Of a stretch of 64,000 bases of DNA, positions 17,076 through 26,387 are shown piece by piece; positions within the stretch are counted from its first letter, which is position 1, and every line of letters starts with the position of its first letter. The notes beneath the pieces were generated by a model. That model saw nothing but the letters and a program-made list of their open reading frames with translations, searched no databases and was not told where the DNA came from. This stretch comes from Burkholderiaceae bacterium (GTDB lineage Bacteria; Pseudomonadota; Gammaproteobacteria; Burkholderiales; Burkholderiaceae_C), in assembly GCA_026125795.1 (NCBI GenBank), contig JAHCKM010000001.1:930001-994000 (forward strand), in the 5' to 3' direction. A program made the position numbers and the translations under genes.

Positions 17076-18215
17076 TCAGGGAGCGCTTCGACCCCCGGAG
17101 CGATCCGGCAGCCAGCAGAGGGCGTCGTCATGCTCGCCGATGAAGGGTGCCGGGCCGGGCCGCGCTGCCGGCGTGCGGCTGAAGCGCGGCGCCGGCGAGG
17201 GTTGCGGCACGCCGTCGTTGTCGAAAAAGGTGCTGCGCGCGACGTTGTGCGGGTGGGCGGCCGCTTCGGCCGTGGTCAGCACCGGCGCGAAGCACACGTC
17301 GGTGTTCTCGAGCAGGGCGCACCAGTGCGCCGCCGTCTGGCTGCGGAACCGTGCCGCCACCTTGGCCTTCAGCGCTGGCCAGGCGCGCGGATCGCGCTGG
17401 CGAGCGAACTCCGGATCCGCGGCGAACCCGAGTTTCTCGAGCAGCAGCGCGTAGAACTGCGGTTCGAGCGAACCGATGGAGATCCAGCGGCCGTCGGCGC
17501 ACTCGTAGGTGTCGTAGAAGTGCGAGCCGCCGTCGAGCAGGTTGCTCTGGCGCTGGTCGCGCCACAGGCCCAGCGCGCGCAGTTCGCACACGATGGAGGT
17601 GAGCAGCGCCGCGCCGTCCAGCACGGCGGCGTCCACCACCTGGCCCTTGCCCGACGTGCGTGCCTCGAGCACCGCGCAGACGATGCCGAAGGCGAGCATC
17701 ATGCCGCCGCCGCCGAGGTCGCCGATCATCGCCGCCGGCGCGACCGGCCCGCCCTCCTTGCGGCCGATGGTCGCCAGCGCGCCGGACAGCGCGATGTAGT
17801 TGATGTCGTGGCCTGCTGATTGCGCGAGCGGCCCGTCCTGGCCCCAGCCCGTCATGCGCCCGATCACCAGACGCGGGTTGCGCGCCAGCAGCACGTCGGG
17901 GCCCAGCCCCAGACGTTCCAGTACGCCGGGGCGGTAGCCTTCGATGACCGCGTCGGCGCCGTCGATCAGCGCCAGCACCTTGTCGCGATCCGCCGGGTCC
18001 TTCAGGTCCACCGCCGCAGATCGGCGCCCGCGGTGCAGCACGCTGCGCCTGCCGGAAGCCAGGAAGCCGGGTGCACCCCGGTCCTTGCCCTTGTCGGCCT
18101 TGCGGTCCAGGCGGATCACGTCGGCACCCATGTCGGCGAGCATCATCGCGCAGAAGGGGCCGGGGCCGATGCCGCCGAACTCGATGACCTTCAGACCTCG
18201 CAGCGGACCGAGCAT
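17076..18215 (-). CDS. Alpha-methylacyl-CoA racemase (family III CoA-transferase fold)
   Basis: 379 residues. '[20 protein letters not shown]' at the N-terminus is typical of the racemase branch. The catalytic pair is visible as His136 ('[15 protein letters not shown]') and Asp166 ('[12 protein letters not shown]'), matching the His/Asp pair of the mycobacterial enzyme. It interconverts (R)- and (S)-2-methylacyl-CoA so that stereospecific acyl-CoA dehydrogenases can act, as needed for isoprenoid or steroid side chains. It follows the ABC importer genes on the same strand. Confidence 0.9.
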   Translation of the reverse strand: MLGPLRGLKVIEFGGIGPGPFCAMMLADMGADVIRLDRKADKGKDRGAPGFLASGRRSVLHRGRRSAAVDLKDPADRDKVLALIDGADAVIEGYRPGVLERLGLGPDVLLARNPRLVIGRMTGWGQDGPLAQSAGHDINYIALSGALATIGRKEGGPVAPAAMIGDLGGGGMMLAFGIVCAVLEARTSGKGQVVDAAVLDGAALLTSIVCELRALGLWRDQRQSNLLDGGSHFYDTYECADGRWISIGSLEPQFYALLLEKLGFAADPEFARQRDPRAWPALKAKVAARFRSQTAAHWCALLENTDVCFAPVLTTAEAAAHPHNVARSTFFDNDGVPQPSPAPRFSRTPAARPGPAPFIGEHDDALCWLPDRSGGRSAP

Positions 18216-18243
18216 GGCTTGCAGCTCTCCATCTTCATTCGTT

Positions 18244-19146
18244 TCAACCCAGCCAGCGCTTGCGCCGGCGGTAGTGCTTGACCTCGCGGAAGCTCTTGCG
18301 CTCGCCCTCGCGGTCGAGGCCGAGATAGAACTCGCGCACGTCCTCGTTGGCGCGCAGCTCGTCGGCGCGCCCCTCGAGCACGATGCGGCCGCCCTCCATC
18401 ACGTAGCCGTAGTCGGCGATCTCCAGCGCGACGCGCGTGTTCTGCTCGACGATCAGCAGCGCCAGGCCTTGCGTGCGCAAGCGGCGCAGCACCGCGAAAA
18501 CTTCTTCGACCATGCGCGGGGCCAGGCCCAGCGAAGGCTCGTCGATCAGCATCAGCTTGGGCTCGGCCATGATGGCGCGGCCGATGACCAGCATCTGCTG
18601 CTCGCCGCCGGAGAGGTAGCCCGCGGTGCGCGTGCGCAAGTCGGCCAGCCGCGGGATGGCCTGGTACACGCCGTCGAGCGCGCGGCGCATCCGCGCCGCG
18701 CTCGGGAACAGGTGGCCGCCGATGATCAGGTTCTGCTCGACCGTCATGTGCGGCAGCACGCGGCGGCCTTCCATCACGTGCACGAGGCCGCTGCGCACGA
18801 TGCTGGCGGTGTCGTGACCGCGGATCGCCCGGCCCTCGAAGGCGACGCTGCCGGCCGAAACGCGGCCGTCGTCGGAGTCGATGACCCCCGAGATGGCCTT
18901 GAGCGTGGTGCTCTTGCCGGCGCCGTTGGCGCCGAGCAGTGCGACGCAGCCGCCCGGTGCCACCTGCAGCGAGACGCCCTTCAACGCCAGAATCACATCG
19001 GCGTACAGCACCTCGACGTTGAGCAGCGACAGCAGCGCAGCGTCGCCCGTTCCGACCGCGGCGTGCTCGGACGGGCTGCCGCCGGCGGCGGACGAGGACT
19101 CGCTGCGCCGAGCCTCGACCGCGGCGGACTCGCTCGTGTGGGTCAC
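18244..19146 (-). CDS. livF: Branched-chain-type ABC importer ATPase (LivF)
   Basis: 300 residues from GTG 19146, 4 bases after the binding-protein stop. Walker A '[12 protein letters not shown]', signature 'YLSGGEQQM', Walker B '[13 protein letters not shown]'. Two additions to a standard LivF (about 235 residues): a low-complexity N-terminal extension of about 40 residues (Ser/Ala/Glu rich), and a C-terminal extension '[11 protein letters not shown]' to '[14 protein letters not shown]'. The C-terminal tail recurs in the second LivF at 55637. Together with LivG (24392), LivH, LivM and LivK it forms a complete importer. Confidence 0.92.
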   Translation of the reverse strand: MTHTSESAAVEARRSESSSAAGGSPSEHAAVGTGDAALLSLLNVEVLYADVILALKGVSLQVAPGGCVALLGANGAGKSTTLKAISGVIDSDDGRVSAGSVAFEGRAIRGHDTASIVRSGLVHVMEGRRVLPHMTVEQNLIIGGHLFPSAARMRRALDGVYQAIPRLADLRTRTAGYLSGGEQQMLVIGRAIMAEPKLMLIDEPSLGLAPRMVEEVFAVLRRLRTQGLALLIVEQNTRVALEIADYGYVMEGGRIVLEGRADELRANEDVREFYLGLDREGERKSFREVKHYRRRKRWLG

Positions 19147-19150
19147 CGGC

Positions 19151-20377
19151 TCACCACTTTGGAATCGCCGGCACCGCGGCATCCGCTGCGACGCGGCCAA
19201 CCTTGCCGTCCTTCATCGTGGCGATGTTGACCTTCGCGGTGCCGGTGGGGAAGGGGTTCTCGGGACTGAAGTCGACGCCGGGAAGAACGCCCATCAGTTC
19301 CGCGCCGGTGAACTTGCTTCCCATCAGAGCCGCGTACACGGTTTCGCCAGTGACACCGGCAGCCCCCTTGGCCTTGACGGCGGCCTCGATGGCGCGCACC
19401 GCGACGATGGCCTGTCCCAATCCGAGCACCGTCATCGAGTTCCAGGCGGACTTGAGCCCGTACTTGCTCTGCAGCGTCGCGTAGAAATTGCGCGCCGCCG
19501 TGTCGTCCTCGCTGGCGTCGGCGATCGCCCCGACCTCGTAGTCGCCGGCGAATCCGTTGGGGTTGCCCAGCGCCTTCGACGAACCCAGCACGCCGTTGTG
19601 CAGCGACAGCATGATCGGGATGTTCTTGCCCAGCGCCTGCAAGGCGCGCTTCGTGGCCACGGCCTGCGCGGTGTTGGTCTGGATCACGATCACGTCGGTG
19701 CCGGCGTTGGCCAGGCGGCGCACCTGCAGGGTCAGGTCGGCGGGTTGCACCTCGGTCCAGATGGACTCGACGAAGGTAGCCTTGTCCGGGTTGGCCTTGG
19801 CGTAGGCCTGCAGGCCCTTGGCCATGTCGGCGTAGGCCGGCGTCGCCTCCGAGGTGATGATCGCGACCTTGACCGGGCGCTTGCCCTCGAGCCTGGCGGT
19901 GCGGAACCACTCCAGGAAGCCGGCGGCTTCGTGCGGGTAGGTGGGCCGCACGTTCAGTGCCCATTGCCCATTCTTCCAGCCGAAGCCGTAGGCCGCGGTG
20001 CCGAACAGCATTGGGATCTTGTCCTCGGGCAGGCGCTGCTGTAGGGCCGCTGCATCGGGGCCGCCCAGGCCGAGCACGATCGCAGGCTTCAGTTCGGCCT
20101 TGATGCCGGGCCACAGGCTCGCGGTCTGGGCCACGTCGTAGCGCGTGTCGTAGGTCTTGACGGCGATGCGCACGTTCAGCTTGTCGCCGACTTCCTTGTT
20201 CCACCAGTCGACCACGGCCAGACGTGCGCCCTGCATGTCGTTCATGACGTTGGCGTAGGGTCCGGCGAAGTCGGCGAAGGCGGCAACGTTGATCGTCGTC
20301 TGCGCCCAGGCCGCCGAGCCGAACGCGAGGCCGGCGGCGAGCACGAGGCTGCGGGAAACCAGATGGCGTCGATGCAT
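19151..20377 (-). CDS. livK: ABC importer periplasmic binding protein (LivK type)
   Basis: 408 residues. Signal peptide 'SLVLAAGLAFGSAAWA' cleaved before 'QTTINVAAFADFAGPYANV'. Type I periplasmic binding fold (receptor family ligand-binding), with 'EDKIPMLFGTAAYGFGWKNGQ' (split: aromatic lobe after AYGFGWK) suggesting an aromatic or alicyclic rather than amino-acid ligand; that is inference. It is translated before LivF and 64 bases after LivM. Confidence 0.9.
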   Translation of the reverse strand: MHRRHLVSRSLVLAAGLAFGSAAWAQTTINVAAFADFAGPYANVMNDMQGARLAVVDWWNKEVGDKLNVRIAVKTYDTRYDVAQTASLWPGIKAELKPAIVLGLGGPDAAALQQRLPEDKIPMLFGTAAYGFGWKNGQWALNVRPTYPHEAAGFLEWFRTARLEGKRPVKVAIITSEATPAYADMAKGLQAYAKANPDKATFVESIWTEVQPADLTLQVRRLANAGTDVIVIQTNTAQAVATKRALQALGKNIPIMLSLHNGVLGSSKALGNPNGFAGDYEVGAIADASEDDTAARNFYATLQSKYGLKSAWNSMTVLGLGQAIVAVRAIEAAVKAKGAAGVTGETVYAALMGSKFTGAELMGVLPGVDFSPENPFPTGTAKVNIATMKDGKVGRVAADAAVPAIPKW

Positions 20378-20441
20378 GACAGTCTCCTTTTGGGACGAGC
20401 GCCGCGAACGGCGCGGGGATGGTGAAAGATTCAGTGCGGCT

Positions 20442-21494
20442 TCAGTGCGGAAAGGGCCACAGCCGGTACGTGGCCTTGAAGATGTTCCAGCGGTGCATCA
20501 GGCCCTTGGGTTCGATCAGCAGGAAGCCCGTGATCACGAGGCCGAGAAAGACGTTCATGCTGGCGAAGACGAGGTCGGTGCCGAGCACCGGGAAGCGTTC
20601 GATCAGGTCGGGGCCGAGGCTGGTGATCGTCTCCTGCACCGCACGGATCACGACCGTGCCGATCAGCGCCCCGACGATCGAACCGAGTCCGCCGACGATC
20701 ATCATCGCGATGAACCAGATCGAGTTGAACAGCGTGAACTGGTCGACCGAGACGAAACGGATCTGGTAGGCCCACAGGGCGCCGCCGATGCCGGCGTAGA
20801 AGGCCCCCAGCACGAAGGCACGTGCCTTCGTGCCGGCCACGTCGATGCCCATCATGCCGGCCGCGACGTCGTCGTCGCGCACCGCCTCGAAGGCGCGGCC
20901 GTGGCGGCTGCGCAGGATGCCGAAGGCACCGAACACCATCACGGCCACGGCGGCGAGGAACAGGTGGTACAGCGCGCGGTCGGTGTCGAAAACGATGGGG
21001 CCCAGCTGCGCCGGCTGCAGGCTGAAGCCGTTGACGCCGCCGAGCCACGACGAGGGCAGGTTGAGCACGACGAAGACGAACAGGAACTGGGCGGCGATCG
21101 TCGTCAGCGCGAGGTAGAACCCCTTAATGCGCGAGGCCGTCAGCCCGAAAGCCCAACCGGCGGATGCGGCGAGCAGGCCGCCGATCGGCACGGCCGCCCA
21201 GAACGGCAGGCCGAGCTTGACTTCCATCACGCTGGCGCCATAGGCGCCCACGCCCATGAATGCGGCCTGGCCGAGGTTGATCTGGCCGGCATACCCGGTG
21301 GTGATCTGCAGCCCGACGACGACGATCGAGGTGACCAGCATCAGGTTGGCGACCGCCACCAGGCGTGGCGAGGCCAGCCACGGAAAGACCAGCAGCGCGG
21401 CGGCGAACAGTGCGAGCGCCAGCCACTGGCCGCGCGTGCGCACGAGCGCGCTGTCCTGCTCGTAGCGCGTGGAGAAGATGCCGGAGGGATCCAT
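20442..21494 (-). CDS. livM: ABC importer permease (LivM type)
   Basis: 350 residues, about ten hydrophobic segments, with the LivM signatures 'TTGYAGQINLGQAAFMGVGAY' (split: GQINLGQAAF) and the cytoplasmic coupling region 'RSRHGRAFEAVRDDDVAAGMMG' near residue 215. Inner-membrane half of the importer; pairs with LivH immediately upstream (13-base gap). Confidence 0.93.
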   Translation of the reverse strand: MDPSGIFSTRYEQDSALVRTRGQWLALALFAAALLVFPWLASPRLVAVANLMLVTSIVVVGLQITTGYAGQINLGQAAFMGVGAYGASVMEVKLGLPFWAAVPIGGLLAASAGWAFGLTASRIKGFYLALTTIAAQFLFVFVVLNLPSSWLGGVNGFSLQPAQLGPIVFDTDRALYHLFLAAVAVMVFGAFGILRSRHGRAFEAVRDDDVAAGMMGIDVAGTKARAFVLGAFYAGIGGALWAYQIRFVSVDQFTLFNSIWFIAMMIVGGLGSIVGALIGTVVIRAVQETITSLGPDLIERFPVLGTDLVFASMNVFLGLVITGFLLIEPKGLMHRWNIFKATYRLWPFPH

Positions 21495-21507
21495 CGCGGG
21501 CGAGCCT

Positions 21508-22395
21508 TCAAACCCGCTCGATGCGTTTCCAGCCGAACATCCCGTTGGGACGCACCGCCAGCACGACGAGCATGAAGATGTAGGGCACCACGGATGCGGC
21601 GTTGCCGCCGATCAGGGGGTCGATGTAGGCGGACGTCAGGCCCTGGACCACGCCGACGATCAGGCCGGCCAGCAACAGTCCGCGGATCGACTCGAGGCCG
21701 GCCAGCAGCGCCACGGGCAGCGACGCGAAGCCGATCTCCGAGGAGAGAAAGGTCAGCGACTTGCCGCTCAGATAAACGATCGACGAGACCACCGACAGCA
21801 CGCCGCCCAGCGCCCAGGCGAAGGCGATCGAGCGGCGCACGCTGATGCCCATGGCCAGCGCAATCTGGTGGTCTTCGGCCACGGCCGACATCGCCAGGCC
21901 GGTGCGGCTGCGGTTGAAGAACCAGTGCAGGCCCAGCGCGAAGACCGCAGCCACCACGCCGCCGACCGCCAGCGAGCGCGGCACGATCATCTCGCCGATG
22001 ATCAGCGGCTCGAGGGCGATCAGCGCCGGGAAGGCCCGCTCCTGCGGCCCCCAGATCACCAGCACCAGGCCGCGGGTGAGGATGAGCAGGCCGATCGTGA
22101 CCATGATCATCGAGAACAGCGATTCGCCGATCAGGCGGCGGAAGAACAGCCGCTCGATCGCCAGGCCCACCAGCACCGCGATGGCCAGCGCCGCGGCGAT
22201 GCCCACCGCCGGGTGCATGCCGCGCGAGGCCACCGCCCACCAGACGAGGAAGGCGCCGAGCACCAGCATCTCGCCGGCGGCCATGTTGAAGACCTTGCTG
22301 GCGCGATAGATGACGACGAAGCCCATCGCCACCAACGCGTACAGCAGGCCGAGCAGGGCGCCGTTGAGCGCATAGTTGAAGAACTCGATGATCAT
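21508..22395 (-). CDS. livH: ABC importer permease (LivH type)
   Basis: 295 residues, eight or so membrane segments, with 'YALNGALLGLLYALVAMGFV', 'VFNMAAGEMLVLGAF' and 'TGLAMSAVAEDHQIALAMGI'. Its ATG overlaps the stop of the CoA-ligase gene (ATGA), so ligase and permease are translated together, the same arrangement as in the second importer cluster. Confidence 0.93.
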   Translation of the reverse strand: MIIEFFNYALNGALLGLLYALVAMGFVVIYRASKVFNMAAGEMLVLGAFLVWWAVASRGMHPAVGIAAALAIAVLVGLAIERLFFRRLIGESLFSMIMVTIGLLILTRGLVLVIWGPQERAFPALIALEPLIIGEMIVPRSLAVGGVVAAVFALGLHWFFNRSRTGLAMSAVAEDHQIALAMGISVRRSIAFAWALGGVLSVVSSIVYLSGKSLTFLSSEIGFASLPVALLAGLESIRGLLLAGLIVGVVQGLTSAYIDPLIGGNAASVVPYIFMLVVLAVRPNGMFGWKRIERV

Positions 22396-24395
22396 GGCTG
22401 GCCTGCGTGGTTCACGTCGGTGCCGGTCACGCGGGCGCGCAGCACGCCCTGGCGCCCGTCCTGGTAGGTGACGGCGATCTGGCAGTCGATGTCGGAGGCA
22501 CCCGCGTACAGCCCCTCGATCAGCGGGCGGTAGCGCTGCTCGAGGAACTCGCGCCGCAGCTTGCGCGTGCGCGTCAGTTCGCCCTCGTCGGCGTCCAGTT
22601 CCTTCGGGAAGTTGGCGAAGCGCACGACGCGCGAGTCCTCAGGCAGCAAGGCGTTGATGCGCGCGATCTCGTCGCGCACGACGGCGCGGATCTCGGGGCG
22701 CTGCGACAGATCGGTGAAGGTGGAGAACGCGATGCGCCGCTCCTCGGCCCAGCGCGAGGCCACGCCCATGTCGATGTTGACCAAGGCGCCCACCCACGGG
22801 CGCGTCGCGTCGCCCAGCACCATCACGTCCTTGATGAAGGGCGAGAAGCGCAGCCGGGTCTCGATGAACTGGGGCGGGTAGGCGTGCCCGGTGGAGAGCT
22901 TGACCAGGTGTTCGACCCGGTCGAGGAAGACGATCTCGCCGCGCTCGGTGACGCGCACCGCGTCGCCGCTCGCGAACCAGCCGCCGCGGTCGAGCGCCGC
23001 CGTCTTCTCCGGCTTGTTCCAGTAGCCCAGGAAGCCGGTGCCGCCGCGCAGCAGCAGTTCGCCGTTGGCGTCGACCCTGGACTCCAGCGGCGGGCCGAAG
23101 CCGGGCGCGACCGTCAGCAGCGGGCCCACGGTCTCGAGGTCGTAGCGTTCGCCGCGGTGGCCGGCGATGAGGCCGAACTCCGAGCAGCCGTAGATGTTGC
23201 GCAGCGGCACGCCCAGCGCGTGGAAGAGGCGGAACACGTCGGGCGCCATCGCGGTGCCGCCGGAGACGGCAATGCGCGAGCGCAGGAAGCCGAACTGGTC
23301 GCGCACCGCGTGCAGCGTGAGCAGTTCGGCCAGCGGCAGCAGCAGCCGCGCCGACAACGGGGCGCGTCGCCCCTCGAGGCGTGCCACGCGCACGGCATGG
23401 CCGATGCCCACGCTCCAGCGGTAGAGGGCGCGCGGCAGGCGCTTGGCGTGCAGCATGCGCGCCTCGATCGCGGCGGCGATGCTCTCCCATTGGCGCGGTC
23501 CGAACAGCACCATGTGCGGCGCGAGTTCGCGGATGTTGGGCAGCACCTGGTCGGGGCCTTCGGGGAAGTTCAGCACCAGCGGCAGCTTCAGCCCGAGCGT
23601 GACGCCCAGCAACTGTTCGGTGATCCAGGCCAGCGGCGTGTACGAGAGGTACTCCATGCCCGGCTCGAGCGGCAGCGCGCTGAGCATGCGGGTGGCGTTG
23701 TCGACCAGCCAGCGGTGGCTGATCATCACCCCCTTGGGCTTGCTGGTGGTGCCCGAGGTGTAGGTCAGCAGCGCCAAGTCGTCGATGTGGCCTGCCGCGA
23801 CTTCGCGCTCGAAGCGCTCGGGCCGGTGCTCGTGTTCCTTGCGGCCCGCCGCGCAGAGCCTGTCGAAGGCGTGCAGCAGGTCGTGCCGGTACGACCACAT
23901 CCCGGAGTCATCCCAGTAGGCGATGCCGCGCAGCGCGGGGAGCCTGTCCGCGACGGCGAGTGCCTTGTCTACCTGCTCCTGGTCCTGCGCAAAGATGAAA
24001 CTCGCCCGCGAGTCATCGCACAAGTACAGCAGTTCGTCGGCGGTCGCGTCGGGGTAGACCGAGACGGTGCGCACGCCCAAGGCTTGCGCCGCGAACAGAG
24101 ACCAGAAATGTTCGGGCTCGTTTTCGCCGATGACGACCGCGGTGTCGCCGCGCGCCAGCCCCAGCGCGGCGGCGCCGAGGGCGATGGCGCGTACCTTGTC
24201 CAGGATGTCGGCCCAGGTGTGGCAGCGCCAGATGCCTTTGCGCTTGACGCGCTGCGCGAGCTGCTGCGGGCGCGTGCGCGCGTGAGACAGCAACAGCTGC
24301 GGCAGGGTCTGCGCTTCGCCCGCGCCCCCCGCTCGAGGGCTGACACGCGGCTCGGCGGGGGCAGGCTGCTCCAGTGCGACGGCGAACATGGTCAT
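22392..24395 (-). CDS. Long-chain-type acyl-CoA synthetase embedded in the ABC importer operon
   Basis: 667 residues of the long-chain fatty-acid CoA-ligase branch: P-loop 'TYTSGTTSKPKGVMIS' near residue 213, 'NIYGCSEFGLIAG', 'FASGDAVRVTERGEIVFLDR', C-terminal 'DEGELTRTRKLRREFL'. The adenylate loop has 'GCSE' rather than the common 'GxTE'. It lies between livG and livH with 4-base overlaps at both ends, suggesting activation of the imported acid as it enters (vectorial acylation; inference). Paralogue at 52969-54849 in the same position of the other importer. Confidence 0.92.
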   Translation of the reverse strand: MTMFAVALEQPAPAEPRVSPRAGGAGEAQTLPQLLLSHARTRPQQLAQRVKRKGIWRCHTWADILDKVRAIALGAAALGLARGDTAVVIGENEPEHFWSLFAAQALGVRTVSVYPDATADELLYLCDDSRASFIFAQDQEQVDKALAVADRLPALRGIAYWDDSGMWSYRHDLLHAFDRLCAAGRKEHEHRPERFEREVAAGHIDDLALLTYTSGTTSKPKGVMISHRWLVDNATRMLSALPLEPGMEYLSYTPLAWITEQLLGVTLGLKLPLVLNFPEGPDQVLPNIRELAPHMVLFGPRQWESIAAAIEARMLHAKRLPRALYRWSVGIGHAVRVARLEGRRAPLSARLLLPLAELLTLHAVRDQFGFLRSRIAVSGGTAMAPDVFRLFHALGVPLRNIYGCSEFGLIAGHRGERYDLETVGPLLTVAPGFGPPLESRVDANGELLLRGGTGFLGYWNKPEKTAALDRGGWFASGDAVRVTERGEIVFLDRVEHLVKLSTGHAYPPQFIETRLRFSPFIKDVMVLGDATRPWVGALVNIDMGVASRWAEERRIAFSTFTDLSQRPEIRAVVRDEIARINALLPEDSRVVRFANFPKELDADEGELTRTRKLRREFLEQRYRPLIEGLYAGASDIDCQIAVTYQDGRQGVLRARVTGTDVNHAGQP

Positions 24396-25207
24396 GCGGC
24401 CGCCCCGAGATAGGCCTGGATCACCGCCGGATCGGCCTGCACCTGCGCCGGCGTGCCGTCGGCGATCTTGCGCCCGAAGTCGAGCACGGCCACGTGGTCG
24501 GCCAGATCCATCACCACCCCCATGTCGTGCTCGACCAGCACCACCGGGATGCGGCGCGCCTCGCGCACATCGATGACGAAGCGCGCCAGGTCTTCCTTCT
24601 CCTCGGTGTTCATGCCGGCCATCGGCTCGTCCATCAGCAGCACCTTGGGCTCCATCGCCAGGGCGCGGCCCAGGTCCACGCGCTTGCGCAGGCCATAGCC
24701 CAGCGAGCCCACCGGCTGATGGCGGATGTTCTCGATCTCCAGAAACTCGACGATGTCTTCGGCCACCTCGCGGTGCCGTGCCTCCTCGCGCTGCGTCCAG
24801 GGGAAGTAGACAAAGGCCTGGGCCAGGCTGGAGCGCATGCGCGAGTGGCGGCCGATCAGGATGTTGTCGAGAACCGTCATGTGCGGGAACAGGTGCGTGC
24901 CCTGGAAGGTGCGCACGACGCCATCGCGGGCGATCTCGTGCACCGCGCGCCCGCGCAGGTCGCGGCCGGCGTACGCGAGGCTGCCCAGCTGCGGCCGGTA
25001 GAAGCCGCTCAGCACGTTGAGCAGCGAGCTCTTGCCCGCCCCGTTGGGGCCGATCACGGCGAGCATCTCGTCGGCGCGAACCTCGATGCTGACGTTCGAC
25101 AGCGCCGTCACCCCGCCGAAGCGCAGGGTGACGTCCTGCGCGCTCAGCACCGGCGCGGCCGCCCCGCGGCCCGGGCTTTGCATCGTCTGCGCGTCAGGAG
25201 AAGGCAT
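24392..25207 (-). CDS. livG: ABC importer ATPase (LivG)
   Basis: 271 residues. 'VTLRFGGVTALSNVSIEVRA', Walker A 'IGPNGAGKSSLLNVLSG', LivG-specific 'VRTFQGTHLFPHMTVLDNIL', Walker B 'VLLMDEPMAGMNTEEKEDL' and 'VLVEHDMGVVMDLADHVAVL'. The ABC signature reads 'SLGYGLRKRVDLGRALA', i.e. LGYGLRK in place of LSGGQ, the form usual for LivG. Overlaps the dehydrogenase gene upstream by 14 bases. Confidence 0.93.
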   Translation of the reverse strand: MPSPDAQTMQSPGRGAAAPVLSAQDVTLRFGGVTALSNVSIEVRADEMLAVIGPNGAGKSSLLNVLSGFYRPQLGSLAYAGRDLRGRAVHEIARDGVVRTFQGTHLFPHMTVLDNILIGRHSRMRSSLAQAFVYFPWTQREEARHREVAEDIVEFLEIENIRHQPVGSLGYGLRKRVDLGRALAMEPKVLLMDEPMAGMNTEEKEDLARFVIDVREARRIPVVLVEHDMGVVMDLADHVAVLDFGRKIADGTPAQVQADPAVIQAYLGAAA

Positions 25208-26354
25208 TGAGACCGGTCAGCGCGCGGCCGATGATCAGCTTCTGGATCTCGGTCGTGCCGTCGGGAATGGTCATCATGCGCGCGTTGCGGAACAGCAGTT
25301 CGACGCCGAAATCCTTGGTGATGCCGTTGCCGCCGTGGATCTGCACCGCCTTGGAGGCCACGTCGACCGCGATCTCGGTCGCGTAGCACTTGGCCATCGC
25401 GCTCTCGATCTCGCTGCGCACGCCTTTGTCGATGAGGTCGAAGGCGCGGTAGATCAGCAGCCGCGCCGCGTCGAGCTGGATCGCCGAGTCGGCGAGCATG
25501 CCCTGGATCAGCTGGTGCTGGCCGATCGGCTTGCCGTGCTGGCGACGCTCCTTGGCATAGGCCACGGCCTTGTTCAGCGCCGCCTGTGCAATCCCCACCG
25601 AAGTCAGGCCGACCATCGGCCGCGCCTTCTCGAACAGCACCAGCGTGTTCTTCAGCCCGGTGCCGGCCTCGATCATCATGTTGCCGGCGGGCACGCGCAC
25701 GTCGTCGAAGAACAACTGCGCGGTCGAGGTGCTGTTCAGGCCCAGCTTGTCGATGTTGCGGCTCTCGTAGCCGTGTTCCTGCCGGTCGACCAGGATCATC
25801 GACAGGCCGCGCGCGCCTTCGTCCGAGGTACGCACGATGACCATGCAGAAGTCGGAATAGCCGCCGTTGGAGATCCAGGTCTTCTCGCCGCTGACGATGT
25901 AGTGGTCGCCGTCGGCCCTCGCGCGGCATGTGACTTCCGCGACGTTGGAGCCCACGCCCGGCTCGCTGATGCCGCTGCAGGCGATGATCTCGCCGCGCAC
26001 CATGCCCGGCAGGTACTTGCGGCGCATGGCGTCGTTGCTGCAGACCTCGAGCGAGTAGGCGCCGAGCTGCTGGATCAGCAGCGAGATCGCCACGTCGGCC
26101 GACACGCGCGCGAGTTGGTCGTACATCATCGCGTAGGTGAGCCACGGCATGCCCATGCCGCCGTGGGCCTCGGAGATCAGCCCGTTGCCGCCCATGCCGT
26201 AGGGCAGCATCGCCTGGAAGATCTCGAGCATGCGCTCCTTCTCGATGAGCTTGTCGGGCTGGTAGCGGCGCACGATCGGCTCGAGCTTGGTCTCGAGGAA
26301 GCGGTTGAAGCCCTCGACAGCGAGGCGCTGTTCTTCGGTCGGCAGGAAGTTCAT
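25194..26354 (-). CDS. Acyl-CoA dehydrogenase
   Basis: 386 residues, full three-domain acyl-CoA dehydrogenase: 'SGISEPGVGSNVAEVTCRAR' (flavin loop), 'DHYIVSGEKTWISNGGYSDF', 'QHGKPIGQHQLIQGMLAD' and C-terminal 'QIHGGNGITKDFGVELLFRNA' and 'TIPDGTTEIQKLIIGRAL'. Where MCAD-type enzymes carry the catalytic Glu (YEGT) this one has PDGT, so an acidic residue is retained as Asp or the base lies elsewhere. Oxidises an acyl-CoA to the 2-enoyl-CoA. Confidence 0.93.
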   Translation of the reverse strand: MNFLPTEEQRLAVEGFNRFLETKLEPIVRRYQPDKLIEKERMLEIFQAMLPYGMGGNGLISEAHGGMGMPWLTYAMMYDQLARVSADVAISLLIQQLGAYSLEVCSNDAMRRKYLPGMVRGEIIACSGISEPGVGSNVAEVTCRARADGDHYIVSGEKTWISNGGYSDFCMVIVRTSDEGARGLSMILVDRQEHGYESRNIDKLGLNSTSTAQLFFDDVRVPAGNMMIEAGTGLKNTLVLFEKARPMVGLTSVGIAQAALNKAVAYAKERRQHGKPIGQHQLIQGMLADSAIQLDAARLLIYRAFDLIDKGVRSEIESAMAKCYATEIAVDVASKAVQIHGGNGITKDFGVELLFRNARMMTIPDGTTEIQKLIIGRALTGLNAFS

Positions 26355-26387
26355 CGTCGGCTCGTGGTTCGGAAGACCTTGCGCGGC

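Noticed and set aside
19147-19200. Earlier ATG start for LivF at 19200
   Set aside because: It would overlap the end of the binding-protein gene by about 50 bases; GTG 19146 lies 4 bases after that stop.
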